This document shows, one piece after another, positions 23,440 to 33,179 of a stretch of 64,000 bases of DNA. The notes under the pieces were generated by a model that worked only from the letters and a program-made list of their open reading frames with translations, did not search any database and was not told the DNA's origin. The stretch is from Pictodentalium vernedei (lineage: Eukaryota; Mollusca; Scaphopoda; Dentaliida; Dentaliidae), in NCBI GenBank assembly GCA_031216915.1, contig CM062288.1:179144596-179208595 (forward strand). The letters are read 5' to 3'. Each line of letters begins with the position of its first letter. Position 1 is the first letter of the stretch. The position numbers and the translations under genes are program-made.

Positions 23440-23640
23440 ATAATTACCCAGAGAGAGAGAGAGAGAGGGGGAGAGAAAGAGGGGGAGAGAGAGAGAGAGA
23501 GAAAGATTAAGCAGGAGACCGTCAGATGACAGAGCGAGGCAGGGGGGGGGGGGGAGGAGGGGGGTGAGAGAGAGTATGACACAGAGTCAGACAGACAGGC
23601 CAACAGACAGTCACACCTGACACTCAAACAGACACAGAGT
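23440..23640. repeat. GA-rich microsatellite
   Basis: Runs of GAGAGA with interrupting G tracts (23450-23510), then a poly-G/AG stretch (23540-23575) and CAGA-rich sequence. The open frame that crosses it on the minus strand is low complexity and not a gene. Confidence 0.85.
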
Positions 23641-24109
23641 CAAATAAATTATATTATGAAAAGTTTATAACAAAACTACCCCTTTGTGGAAGTTGGGGCA
23701 AAATGAACAGGTGTGAGAAATTGGGACGAATCGACTTCGGGGAGAGTTGAACACCGAGCGAAACGACCTATGCTCGGTTACCCTGACAACCATTGAACTG
23801 TTTTGCAAGATCAACAGTGAGTGCACGTGCAGACTGGCACAATTTAGATTTTCTGTGTAAAGATTTTGTTAACCTGAAGCGGTGGGCCATTACTGCAACT
23901 GCACAGAAATATTCCATTCGCTGAGCGGATACCAAAGTTGTTAGAATTTCGTTTGCACCAATATACAAAAACCGAAATGGAGACAACCCGTTCAATTCGT
24001 CAATAACGTGTGTGGGATTTAACTTTTTTTGCCGGGCGGATTAATCGGCCCCGTAATTTTTTTTCATGGGACGTTTACGGGGCTGCATGGGGCCAATCGG
24101 CCCCGTCAA

Positions 24110-25262
24110 AATGAAAGCGTGGGTTTCTTATCTTCATCTTCCGTATACATACCGTTTTTTGGACCACGTTCATTTAAAAATGGTCGGGGAAGATGTTCAT
24201 AGAGTTCTGCGTTTGGATGAGCAGGCCAGGGATCTATGTCTTATGCAGATCACCTTTCAAGAGCTATGGCGCAACTTCTCAAGGGATAGGAATTTGAGGA
24301 TGTTTGTACCTCTCTTAGATTTCTTTCCAGGGCAATTATGTATACCACGTATAACTCTGCCCTAACAGTGGCTGATCTGGAGTTAATCAGACATGCTGCC
24401 CTTTGCGTCGTCATCACTGATAAGATGACAAGGTGAAAAGCTCTCTCCGAGTCGCTCCGGTTTCCGGCCATTTTATTTTCGACAACTAACTTTCGTTAGT
24501 CTATGAACAGGCTACTAAGAAAGCGTCTATTGCTCTGCCTTTGAAGTCGGGGTATCAAAGACCCACTTCAGCAGATAAGAGTAAGGAGGGCGTTCCAGAC
24601 AAAATTGTCAAAAGGAAACTCCTCACGAGGGTACAAGAAACCCTCTTATAATTACTCTGGAGGTCGTCAGTATAGCTACTCATGAAAAGGGCGTAGATCT
24701 GATCGGGACTATAGGTCAGACGCCCCTAGGCCCCTTGAGACAAGTTTTTTTGCGGGGAGGATGTGGTTCCTCCTCCCGTAAGCCTCGCAGGTCATACAGG
24801 TGATGGTTTAGACCTCTATTGCTGGCCAGTTGGCGGAAGGTTATCAACATTTGCAAAAAAATGGATAATAATCATGGAAGATCAGTGGGTGAGAAGTGTA
24901 GTCTCGGACGGCTTACGGCTATCATTCCAAGTAATAACCCCACTAACAAGTTGTCCGCATTGGACAAATCTTCCATCAAATTCTTGCATAAGAGAGTTTC
25001 TCCTATCTTATCAAAGGAAGCAATACAGGTCGTCGATAATCAGGATTCTCAAGATTTTTACAGTCACCTGTTCCTCGTACCAAAGCCAGACAGCTCCTTC
25101 CGACTGGTAATAGACTTGAGCTGGATAACAAGCTTATCATGGTGCCAAAAGTTTTTTCATGGAAATCATTCATTTGGTAAAAGCGAGCGTTCGAGTGATC
25201 GACTATGCGGCAAGCATAGATCTAAGGATGTGTACTTTCATGTCCTGGTACATCCGGCATTC
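24110..25262 (+). pseudogene. Gag 3' part and RT start of DIRS copy C
   Basis: Sequence after the hAT insertion matches copy D 52590-53760. It contains the gag C-terminal region (CTTATGCAGATCACC, 24239), then RT with VPKPDSSFRLVIDLSW (about 25079-25126) and the YFHVLVHPAF box ending at 25262. Stops and shifts break all frames. The RT is cut by the LINE insertion, and the matching downstream sequence restarts at about 33180. Confidence 0.65.
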
Positions 25263-25266
25263 TAAA

Positions 25267-25302
25267 AGTAATAATAATAATAATAATAATAATAATATAC
25301 AT
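25267..25302. repeat. (ATT)n microsatellite at the LINE 3' end
   Basis: About eleven AAT/ATT triplets directly at the 3' border of the minus-strand LINE, acting as its tail. Confidence 0.85.
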
Positions 25303-25391
25303 TTATATAGCGCAAACATCTCACAATATTAAAAAAGTTCCAGGGCGCTTTACAACACCGCTCATAAACAAAATGATGACCAACATAGGAT

Positions 25392-26235
25392 TTAAAAATA
25401 TTTGTTAAATAAATGGGTTTTCAATCTAGATTTAAATGCTGTCAAAGAAGGGGCTGTTTTAACAAATTCTGGTAGCATGTTAAACAGTCTAGGCGCATTA
25501 TAGCTAAAAGAACGTCCACCGTAGCTAGCGAGAACATAGGATTTCTCTCGTAAAAGATTTTGGTTTGTGGAACGGAGGGGGCGTTTCGGTATATATGGTT
25601 TTACAAAATTAGCAATGTAAGCTGGGGACTGCTTCATGTGTACTTTATATGTGAAGAGGAGAATTTTGAACTCAACTCTGGCCATAATAGGAAGCCAATG
25701 CAAACTTTTCAACTTAGGTGTTTTGTGATCTCTCTTTTTCGCTAATGTCACAATGCGTGCTGCTGTGTTTTGAATAGACTGTAGTCTGCCAAGTTGTTTA
25801 TTGGGAAGACCAGGTAGAAGCGAATTACAGTAGTCCAGCCTTGAAGAAATAAATGCGTGAATGAGGCATTCTGTGGCACGTGTGGTTAGGAATTTTCTGG
25901 ATCGACCAACTTTCCGAAGATAAAAATTGGCGGACTGGCAGACTTTTGAAATATGAGGAACCATGGTTAAGTGAGAATCAAAATACACACCAAGGTTTCT
26001 AACAGTGGTAGATGGATTGATAATGGTATCTCCTACTTTAAGGCAGGGCAGATTGTCTGGGGCAGGTTTATGCCCAGAAGAAAAAATTATAAGTTCTGTT
26101 TTCTCATCGTTAAGTTTAAGTTTGTTTACCAACATAAAGGTTCTAATATCATCGATGCAATTCCGCAAAATTTGAAATTTCAACTCAGTGTCATTTGTAT
26201 CCAAGGGGTCAAACTCCGCATAGATCTGTGAGTCA
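25392..26235 (-). pseudogene. LINE reverse transcriptase, C-terminal part
   Basis: It begins at codons for DDSQIYA (26235 downward, second half of the YADD catalytic box). It continues through MLVNKLKLNDEKTELIIFS, LGVYFDSHLTMVPHISKV and LLPGLPNKQLGRLQSIQNTA to the C-terminal LHWLPIMARVEFKILLFTYK ... LPEFVKTAPSLTAFKSRLKT domain, with a stop at 25392. LHWLP-x-R-x-x-FKI-L and the FKSRLKTHLF end are typical of L2/CR1-type LINEs. The frame is fully open, so the LINE was nearly intact here when the DNA transposon entered. The ATG at 26204 is internal. Confidence 0.8.
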
Positions 26236-26523
26236 TCTTAGCGGGGGAGGAATTCGTCACATACAGGTGAATTGTGCACTTGGTGATACCTTCTTGAAAT
26301 TTGGCACACTGTTAGTGTAGGCTATGAGGTTCTCAAAAACGATCGGCTACAAGTTGACACCGACCGGTGGCGACCAGTAGCGGCACAATCCAAAATGGCC
26401 GCCAGCGGCTGAAGGGAACCTCCTTTTCGACGGTCTACCGACTATACATCCGATTGTAAGGGCGCGAAAGTGAACTCTGATCCACGCACGTGTTGGAAAC
26501 AGACGTGGGAGATGATGTAGAAT

Positions 26524-26872
26524 AAAACGAGATTCTCTATACGGACGCATCAATTTCTTGGAACTTGAAAAGAGCGTTGTTTCTCCGGGATCAGCGTCAT
26601 TCAGGCAAACCTGAATGACGCTGATCCCGGAGAAACAACGCTCTTTATGAAGCAGTCTCTTTGCCATACAATCTCTTGTTTGGCGTAATTCCGCAAGCAA
26701 TTCTGATTTGTCTGTCGAAATTAATTCGAGAACGCGATTGTTCACAAAAATCATTCACAGAATGAGTGAGAATCCTCTTCGTGTACGGACTAGTACTGAC
26801 TGGGAACGTTGTTGCTTTTGCCAGCAAGACAGTTCCAAGAAATTGATGCGTCCGTATAGAGAATCTCGTTTT
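26524..26872. repeat. 37-bp perfect hairpin and inverted duplication at the 5' end of the gene
   Basis: Arms at 26569-26605 and 26610-26646 are perfect complements around a 4-base CAAA loop. Outside them, 26524-26565 is the perfect complement of 26831-26872 (42 bp), which lies inside the coding frame at SKKLMRPYRESRF. So the left flank is an inverted copy of the gene start lacking 26647-26830. Confidence 0.95.
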
Positions 26873-29800
26873 CATGACGCCTATAAAGCTATTGAGGAAG
26901 ACATAACGCGCTTCCTAGATAATGGCGTTGAGCTTCCATATAATTTGACCATTGATTGTTTGATGAGAGAGAGTGATGAGTGTATGTCGATGTCACTGTT
27001 GACGAATAAGGCAATATATCATAAGACATGCCGTGACAGTATTCGGACTCACATCGTACAGCGCGTGCTACACAAGCGAGAGCGAAATGAGGCAGTGGCA
27101 TCCTGCTCCACGCTGAGTCCTAAAAGAACACGGACAAGTTTTGAATCTGGCTGTGACAGGAAACTGCCCCAGTGTGTTTATTGTCACAAACGCGAAGGTG
27201 ACAGCAGTGAGCCTATTTGCAGATCAATGTCTGATAACAATAAACTCAAAATTATGGCAAAGGAAGCCGAGAACTGGGTTGTTTTTTCTCGGGTCAATGC
27301 AGCATTTGATTCCGCTGCTAGTGATCTTTACTATCACAAAACCTGTTATTGTAAGCTTGCCAATGAAGCACGAGCGGCTAAATCTAAAAAGTCGAAGAAC
27401 GCCGAACATTCCGCGTCAGGCCTGCCCTATGACCCTCTCGTTATGGCAGAGCTCATAACATTTGTTGAACACAACGATTCCGCGATGAAGCTTGTCGATC
27501 TCAAGAATCTGTACAGTCGGAGGTTGAAGCAAGTCGGTTCTGATTGGCTTAGTGAAGAAATACATTCCACTCGATTCAAAGAACATTTGTTGCAGAAATT
27601 GGGCGATGGCTGGGACGCCTTCACACAGGGTAGAGATGTGTTTATTTCAAGTAGGTTTCGAGTTGGCTCCTTGTTGTCCGAATCTTTAACTCGTATAGTG
27701 TCTGAGGAAGAGGCAAAAAAGATAGTTGATGTGGGTCTTCTTCTGCGTAAACACATACTCATATCTCAAGCTCCTTTCACGGGATCATTTTCATCTTATT
27801 GCTTGAGCGAGCCTGTACCCAACTCACTCCTGACTCTTCTTAGAGTTCTACTTGAGGGCACATGTAGTATACAGAACTTAGGCGATGATGAGACTGTTAA
27901 TGCCAAGACTCGAGTGGCTTGTACTATTTCACAGATGTTGATCAGCAATTCAGCGAAACGCTCCGAACATGCACAAAATGTTCACCAGAGACGTGACAGA
28001 GAAACTCCAATGCCTCTTTATGTGGGTTTGAAGTTGCATGCCCATGATCGTATGAAAAATCTTATCAGAGATTTTCATCAAATGGGACTCTCTGTCTCTT
28101 ATGATCGCGTAATGGATGTTCGCAGGAGTTTCGCGAGAGCTGTTTCACTGCGGTTCAAGAACGAAGGTGTTGTAGTCCCAGCTAACTGCAAACGTAATGT
28201 TTTCTCGATAGGAACCACTGATAACATTGATGTATCTGGTAGATCTGATATGCATGGTACGTCCATCACACTCATTGGTCAACTGAGCAGGGACAATGTG
28301 GGTACTGATCCCCCACCACTGAGTTTAGATGTTCCAGAAGACACACAAATTGAACTCCCAGACGACTATGCATTTGTTCCTTTCGTTGAAGACTTTGGTG
28401 GGGACATCAGGCTTGAATCTCCAGATGAATGTAATGTACGGCCCAATGAATATGCAGATTTGAACGTGGGAGAGAATGACTGGTTGTCTCATGTGTCACA
28501 GATCAGCAATAAAGGGAAGGTTGATGGCAGCTGGCAGCTTGATGAAGTCCCTGTGACCTTTTCAGGCTTCTTTTCAAAACATGAAGATCAAGACAATGTC
28601 AAACCTCGTGCAGTTATTGGGGTATTCCCTGTTTTCAGTGAGCAGAAAGCGGACTCACTCAGTATGCAGAAGCATGCTATGTATGTGGTCAGGGAAGCTA
28701 CTGCTTTCGTAAACCCCGGCCAGATACCTGTCATTGAAGGTGACTGTCCGTTGTATGCCAGGCAGAAAAAATGTCAATGGCTGTTCCCAGAGGAGATAGG
28801 TGAGGATCGAATGGTGTGTATGATTGGATTCCTGCATCTTGAAATGTGCACCCAAGAAGCTGGTGGTAAGCTTATGGGTGGTTCTGGTTGGGAGCGAATG
28901 TTTCACCTCGCAAAGATATTCACACCCGGTGTAGCATCATCCCTACTTGGTGGGAAACATGTCAAGAGGACGCGACAGGCATATCTTCTCACTCTAGCTT
29001 GGCTTGAGATCCTCAGAAAGAATGCTTATGAGATTTACTGTCAGCAGACTGGGCCCCATGAGTCATTTGAAATGTGGGAACAGAGGATTCTTTCACAATC
29101 TCCAACTGCGCGCTATTGGGGTGAAATCGTTCGGAACTTTCTCTTGACAAGCTGTCAATTCGTTCGGAACCAACGAATCGGTAACTGGCCTGGTACACTG
29201 TGTTCTATCGATGAGTTGTGCAGTTACTTTTTTGCCCTAGGACATACAAATTATTGTCGGTGGGTCCCCGTATTTCTGAGAGACATGTCTCAGCTACCCA
29301 GGCGGCATCCTTCAATCCACAACAAATTCATGGAAGGCCATTTTGTGGTCCAGCGTAGTGAGAGGAAGTTCAGTATGATGGGTTTAGATCAGAGCCAAGA
29401 ACATAGTATCCAACTACTCAAAGAAGACAGTGGTCCAAAAGGTCTCTATGGCCAGGCTGAAGAGAAAGTCGTTATTGAGCTTTCAAGGTCAGAAGTTCTG
29501 CGTGTTATAGATGAGTATGAATATGCAAGTTTCCACACAACATCATCAGATAACACGGAACACCCGGAAAGTTCGGTATCAGAGCAGAAAAAATTTCTGA
29601 ATCAATTGAAATCTCTCCTCGATCTGGTGAATCAGGGACTCATTATCAACCCTTATGATGAAACTAGTGGTCAGCTGGTGACATTAGATACTGGTGAATA
29701 TATGGACCCCGAAGTTAGTAAGAGTTTACGGTCATTACCCGAAAGGGGCAAGCATTTATATTCCACTTTCTTGAAGGAAAGGCTTGTGGAATGCACCGTA

Positions 29801-31366
29801 CCCCTGAATGATGTTATTCCCAAGACAAATATATATACCTTCCTTAACCCACCCCCAGCCAACCTGGACAAAGGCCGAGACAAACTCATGTCAAGTAAAG
29901 CAACTGCCGCAATAGTTACCCAGATGTTCGTTTCACTGCAAGCCCGGCCTGATTCAAACATGGATGAGTTTTTCATGCACGAGAATGCACGTGATCCGCC
30001 AGCATTATCCGATAGAGGTAAGCTACGGAGTGGGACAAAATCTCAAATTCTCAATTGTTTACCAGCTATTCCTGCACAAGGGAAGAATTCAGCAGCTAGA
30101 CAAGCTTCAGTTGTCATCTTGGATATGCCTGCTGTAGTCCATGTAATCAAACCACAGAAAGCGGATCTGTTTGGAGAATATGCTCGATTGCAATTATTGC
30201 CATACATCGAATCTCTGATTAACACGAACACCACAAGGGTTGATGCGATCTATGACTGTTACCCCGAAGGCAGTTTGAAGAATCAGACGCGAGCAAAACG
30301 CCTCGGTGAGACAGCAGTTAGGTTGATACGGGTGTCCGAGAACGTCCCTTTACCTAAAGGGAAGAATTGGCAGGCATTCTTGAAAGTTAGTGAGAATAAA
30401 GACGAATTTTTCAAGTTCCTGTCTGCTGAACTGCTGAAATTAACATCAACATCCGAGTACCAGTTGTTAACGACATCAGGAGAATATGTACTATGCAATA
30501 AGGATGTTAGCTTATGTGACATATCTCCATCGAACCACGAGGAAGCAGACACGCGCATGATGCTTCATCTCAACCATGCAGTCTCACAAGGTCACAAAAT
30601 AGCTTTTCTTCGCACGGTTGATTCTGATGTCGTCATTCTGTCTTTGCACCATTTCGCAACATTCCGTGACCTTGGACTCAGTGAGCTGTGGATTGGGTTT
30701 GGAATTGGAAAGGCATATAAAGATATGCCAATTCATGAGATAGCTTCACAACTTGGACCTGATTACTGTAAGGCCCTGACTTTCTTCCACGCCTTCACAG
30801 GTTGTGATGTAACATCCAGCATGCTCGGCATTGGGAAGAAGACAGGATGGAATGCATGGATGAATTTTCCCGCATCAACTGAAATGATGATAGAATTGAC
30901 TGAGAATCCGCAAGTCTTTTCAGAGGATTCCCCTCATATGCAGCATATCGAAAAACTCACCATACAGATGTACAGTAACAGTTGTGTCAGTACACGTGTC
31001 AATGATGCGAGACGGCATATGTTCACACATGGCCTTAAGTCTATGGAAAACATCCCGCCCACCAAAGCAGCTCTGTATCAACATGTAAAAAGGGTAATTC
31101 TTGTGTCATCTTTCATTTGGCATCGTGCTCTGCAGAAACACTTATGTGTGCCAGACCCATCACAGTACGGATGGGAGTGGAATCCACGTCTCAATATTCT
31201 GGTCCCATTTTGGACTCACCTAGGAGACGCAAGTGCTGCATGTGCACTGATGCTCCACTGTAGTTGTGCCAAGGCCTGCAAGGGCAATTGCAAATGCTTG
31301 AAAGCTGGATTAAGGTGCACACCTTTGTGTAAGTGTGAAGGTGGCTGTTGTAACAATATTGAGTAG
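26708..31366 (+). CDS. Academ-like transposase with FEN1/XPG-like nuclease and CXC motif, 1552 aa
   Basis: One uninterrupted 1552-codon frame, the only gene of the 6558-bp transposon, so a transposition role is likely. The N-terminus has two similar cysteine modules: WERCCFC (residues 32-38) with AIYHKTC (to about 108), and QCVYCHK (155-161) with YYHKTCYC (208-215). Both follow CxxC...YHKTC. Near residue 1277, NHEEADTRMMLHLNHA is followed by VDSDVVILSL (about 1304-1313) and FTGCDVTSSMLGIGKKTGW (about 1363-1381). This spacing of EAD, DSD and GCD...GIGKK is that of FEN1/XPG flap nucleases. The last 36 residues form a cysteine-rich CSCAKACKGNCKCLKAGLRC ... CKCEGGCC motif like tesmin/TSO1 CXC domains. 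The start at 26708 is the first ATG; the ATG at 26762 is an alternative. Such genes are often annotated as host proteins. Confidence 0.8.
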   Translation: MSVEINSRTRLFTKIIHRMSENPLRVRTSTDWERCCFCQQDSSKKLMRPYRESRFHDAYKAIEEDITRFLDNGVELPYNLTIDCLMRESDECMSMSLLTNKAIYHKTCRDSIRTHIVQRVLHKRERNEAVASCSTLSPKRTRTSFESGCDRKLPQCVYCHKREGDSSEPICRSMSDNNKLKIMAKEAENWVVFSRVNAAFDSAASDLYYHKTCYCKLANEARAAKSKKSKNAEHSASGLPYDPLVMAELITFVEHNDSAMKLVDLKNLYSRRLKQVGSDWLSEEIHSTRFKEHLLQKLGDGWDAFTQGRDVFISSRFRVGSLLSESLTRIVSEEEAKKIVDVGLLLRKHILISQAPFTGSFSSYCLSEPVPNSLLTLLRVLLEGTCSIQNLGDDETVNAKTRVACTISQMLISNSAKRSEHAQNVHQRRDRETPMPLYVGLKLHAHDRMKNLIRDFHQMGLSVSYDRVMDVRRSFARAVSLRFKNEGVVVPANCKRNVFSIGTTDNIDVSGRSDMHGTSITLIGQLSRDNVGTDPPPLSLDVPEDTQIELPDDYAFVPFVEDFGGDIRLESPDECNVRPNEYADLNVGENDWLSHVSQISNKGKVDGSWQLDEVPVTFSGFFSKHEDQDNVKPRAVIGVFPVFSEQKADSLSMQKHAMYVVREATAFVNPGQIPVIEGDCPLYARQKKCQWLFPEEIGEDRMVCMIGFLHLEMCTQEAGGKLMGGSGWERMFHLAKIFTPGVASSLLGGKHVKRTRQAYLLTLAWLEILRKNAYEIYCQQTGPHESFEMWEQRILSQSPTARYWGEIVRNFLLTSCQFVRNQRIGNWPGTLCSIDELCSYFFALGHTNYCRWVPVFLRDMSQLPRRHPSIHNKFMEGHFVVQRSERKFSMMGLDQSQEHSIQLLKEDSGPKGLYGQAEEKVVIELSRSEVLRVIDEYEYASFHTTSSDNTEHPESSVSEQKKFLNQLKSLLDLVNQGLIINPYDETSGQLVTLDTGEYMDPEVSKSLRSLPERGKHLYSTFLKERLVECTVPLNDVIPKTNIYTFLNPPPANLDKGRDKLMSSKATAAIVTQMFVSLQARPDSNMDEFFMHENARDPPALSDRGKLRSGTKSQILNCLPAIPAQGKNSAARQASVVILDMPAVVHVIKPQKADLFGEYARLQLLPYIESLINTNTTRVDAIYDCYPEGSLKNQTRAKRLGETAVRLIRVSENVPLPKGKNWQAFLKVSENKDEFFKFLSAELLKLTSTSEYQLLTTSGEYVLCNKDVSLCDISPSNHEEADTRMMLHLNHAVSQGHKIAFLRTVDSDVVILSLHHFATFRDLGLSELWIGFGIGKAYKDMPIHEIASQLGPDYCKALTFFHAFTGCDVTSSMLGIGKKTGWNAWMNFPASTEMMIELTENPQVFSEDSPHMQHIEKLTIQMYSNSCVSTRVNDARRHMFTHGLKSMENIPPTKAALYQHVKRVILVSSFIWHRALQKHLCVPDPSQYGWEWNPRLNILVPFWTHLGDASAACALMLHCSCAKACKGNCKCLKAGLRCTPLCKCEGGCCNNIE

Positions 31367-32778
31367 TATACTGTCATGTTAGGACCAGTCATCTCCTATT
31401 CTGGTATTTTTTTTTCCATTTTCGGCCAGTTAACACATGTCATGTTTCTAGTTGAGTTGATTTTGCTAACAAATGTTCATCCCATGTGGCTTGCTACATT
31501 GTCCGGGGTATAGGAATACAGTTTTAGATTTCGGAAAATAGTCTGTTATTTACTGCACAAGACGGTGTTAATTCATGCATAGCATGATACAATATCCCCA
31601 ACTATTTTGCCTCTGTACAACAGTTGATACCTTCGTTCACCCGTGTGTTCATCTATGGTATCCTTGTCTTTCTCTGGCCATAGGCCACATGTGACTAGTC
31701 AGTTCCTACTCCATAGCAAATCAACTTGGAAATCCTTCATCTTGTAGCGCACTCATGTCTCAATGAATCCATACCTGAGTTGATCTAATAAATCTAACGT
31801 AAGGTATCAAATTGCCATACCGGATCATATTTCGATAAGTTATTCGCTAAAACATTTCGACCACTCATCGACATCAAAGGTCATGTTTTGGCTCCCAGTG
31901 GTGGCTATATCTCTATATCCCTGGTAAAGTAGCATACCATGAGGGATGGGCATTAAGTGTCGGCAACATTAATCCTGACTTGGAACACACCACATCTTAA
32001 CTGGCCGAAAATGAAGAATACTACTTGTAGTCAAAAAATATTCCTGTACCTCGAATGACTGCAAACATACACTCACCCCTTCTAGTCCCATTTTGCCAAT
32101 GTTCTATACTGGCAAGATAACATTGTATAATTAACAACGGGAACTAATGCATCCCGAGTTCATTCCAGCACTGCCCTTGCTGGCAGACGTGTCGCTATGG
32201 TGTTGAGATTGAACCAGAACTCCTCTAGAAATTTGATAGTTTTATTTTCTTAGAAAATAAATCTATCGAAAATGCCGGAAGTTGAGAATAGACTGTCACT
32301 TTAATTGGATTATCAAATGTCCAAGTATCCCCACTGCTGCATACTATCGAGTACCCTTGTTCATGTGTTGACAGGAATCTCTCATACCATGTTCATTTGA
32401 CCATTGCATTCCCGAGAAACATTCAACACTAATTTATCTACGGACGGACGATCATACTGACAGTCAGACACACAGACGCACACATCGACGGAAATTCTGA
32501 TCCCATTATCCATTAATCTTCCCCCCAACTTGTTCCAAGGGCTTCACTCCATCATTCACATCAATTACAGCACATGTATGGTGTTAGGTTTGGAGCTTCA
32601 GTTGTGCGATCGGCGAAAATAGCTTTTTTTCGATCTGCTTGGCGGCCATTTTGGATTTCGCTGCTAGTGGTGGCTAGAGGATGGTGCCAACTTGTAGCCG
32701 ATCGATTTTGAAATCTCTGATGCCTACCCTTACATCATGCCAAATTTCAGGAAGGTATCACCAAGTGCACAATTCTAG
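31367..32778. other. 3' non-coding part of the Academ-like transposon
   Basis: No sizeable frame. It contains a short inverted pair, GAAAATAGTCTG/TTTTCGGCCAGTTAA (31420) versus AACTGGCCGAAAATGAAGAA (31998). The right TIR begins at about 32625. A poly(A) signal is plausible at 31788 (AATAAA) but unproven. Confidence 0.5.
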
Positions 32779-32798
32779 CGAATTCCTCCCCCGCTATC

Positions 32799-33161
32799 TG
32801 CATAGAAATGGCAGCCAATCCCATGTGATCGAATAATCTCCCCGAGGGGCTGTATGTATAATGTAAAAAGAATTGGACCCAGGACTGAGCCTTGGGGTAC
32901 TCCAAATTTAAGTGGTACAGGGTTTGATTGAATTCCCTCAATTGTGACACACTGGGTCCTTTCTGATATGTAGGATTGAAACCACCTCAATGCAGATTCA
33001 TCAATACCCAAATGCAAAAGTCTATCAGATAAGATTTTCTGATCTATGGTATCAAAGGCAGCTGAAATATCTAAGAGGACCTGCGGTTCGCCGTACAAGG
33101 GAAGGTGTATCAATTCAGAACAATATGATTTGGTCTGAATCTGGCCCCCTGGGCATTTCAC
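32799..33161 (-). pseudogene. LINE reverse transcriptase, N-terminal part
   Basis: Reading leftwards from 33161: LLDISAAFDTIDQKILSDRL, RWFQSYISERTQCVTIEG, KFGVPQGSVLGPILFTLYI, then CHFYAD, where the transposon enters at 32796. FDTIDxxxL, GVPQGSVLGPILF and YAD(D) are RT motifs A, B and C. Sequence after the insertion (26235 downward) supplies the second D. Upstream endonuclease and the RT N-terminus are missing, so the LINE is 5' truncated. The ATG at 33161 is fortuitous. Confidence 0.8.
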
Positions 33162-33179
33162 TCGAATTATGAACTCGGT

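Larger units (their letters stand above)
20260..24110 (-). mobile_element. hAT transposon inserted in the gag region of copy C
   Basis: Bounded by GC-rich subterminal repeats: AATCGGCCCCGTAA and TTACGGGGCC near 20290-20325, and AATCGGCCCCGT at about 24043 and 24094. DIRS gag sequence lies on both sides; GGGTTTCTTAT at about 24120 continues the copy D counterpart at 52599. An approximate duplication, TTAAAATA / TCAAAATG, flanks the ends. The terminal inverted repeats are not cleanly delimited. It carries one minus-strand transposase gene and a GA microsatellite near 23450-23510. Confidence 0.65.
26239..32796 (+). mobile_element. Autonomous DNA transposon, 6558 bp, Academ-like
   Basis: The two ends are perfect inverted repeats over TAGCGGGGGAGGAATTCG (26239-26256 and 32779-32796). 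The similarity extends inward for about 165 bp: shared AATTGTGCACTTGGTGATAC, GATCGGCTACAAGTTG and AATCCAAAATGGCCGCC. TCT flanks both sides (26236-26238, 32797-32799). Excising the element with one TCT restores the LINE sense ...TATGCAGATGACTCA..., the YADD box. It has one large gene (26708-31366) and about 1.4 kb of 3' sequence without genes. A 3-bp duplication, the XPG-like nuclease and the cysteine motifs fit what I recall of the Academ superfamily; the name is provisional. Confidence 0.85.
25262..33145 (-). mobile_element. L2/CR1-like LINE, 5' truncated and split by a DNA transposon
   Basis: On the minus strand the element runs from about 33145 (5' truncated within RT) to an (ATT)n tail at 25267-25302. 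That tail is preceded by a 3' end with GCGCTATATAAATGTATATT style sequence. The RT reading frame lies at 32799-33161 and 25392-26235, interrupted by 6.6 kb of unrelated DNA. A convincing target duplication with DIRS copy C is not visible; about 100 bp of DIRS sequence may be missing. Insertion into the HPAF codons of the DIRS RT is clear on the left side. Confidence 0.75.

Noticed and set aside
23418..23627. Ser/Pro-rich 69-codon minus-strand frame
   Set aside because: Translation of a GA/GGG microsatellite.
24066..24365. 99-codon frame as a separate gene
   Set aside because: It crosses the hAT border into DIRS gag remnants.
26347..26754. 135-codon minus-strand frame
   Set aside because: It spans the inverted duplication and TIR of the Academ-like element; its SKKLMRPYRESRF piece is an inverted copy of the real gene.
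26708..31366. The 1552-codon gene as a host gene
   Set aside because: It lies between transposon TIRs with a target duplication inside a LINE, so it belongs to the mobile element.
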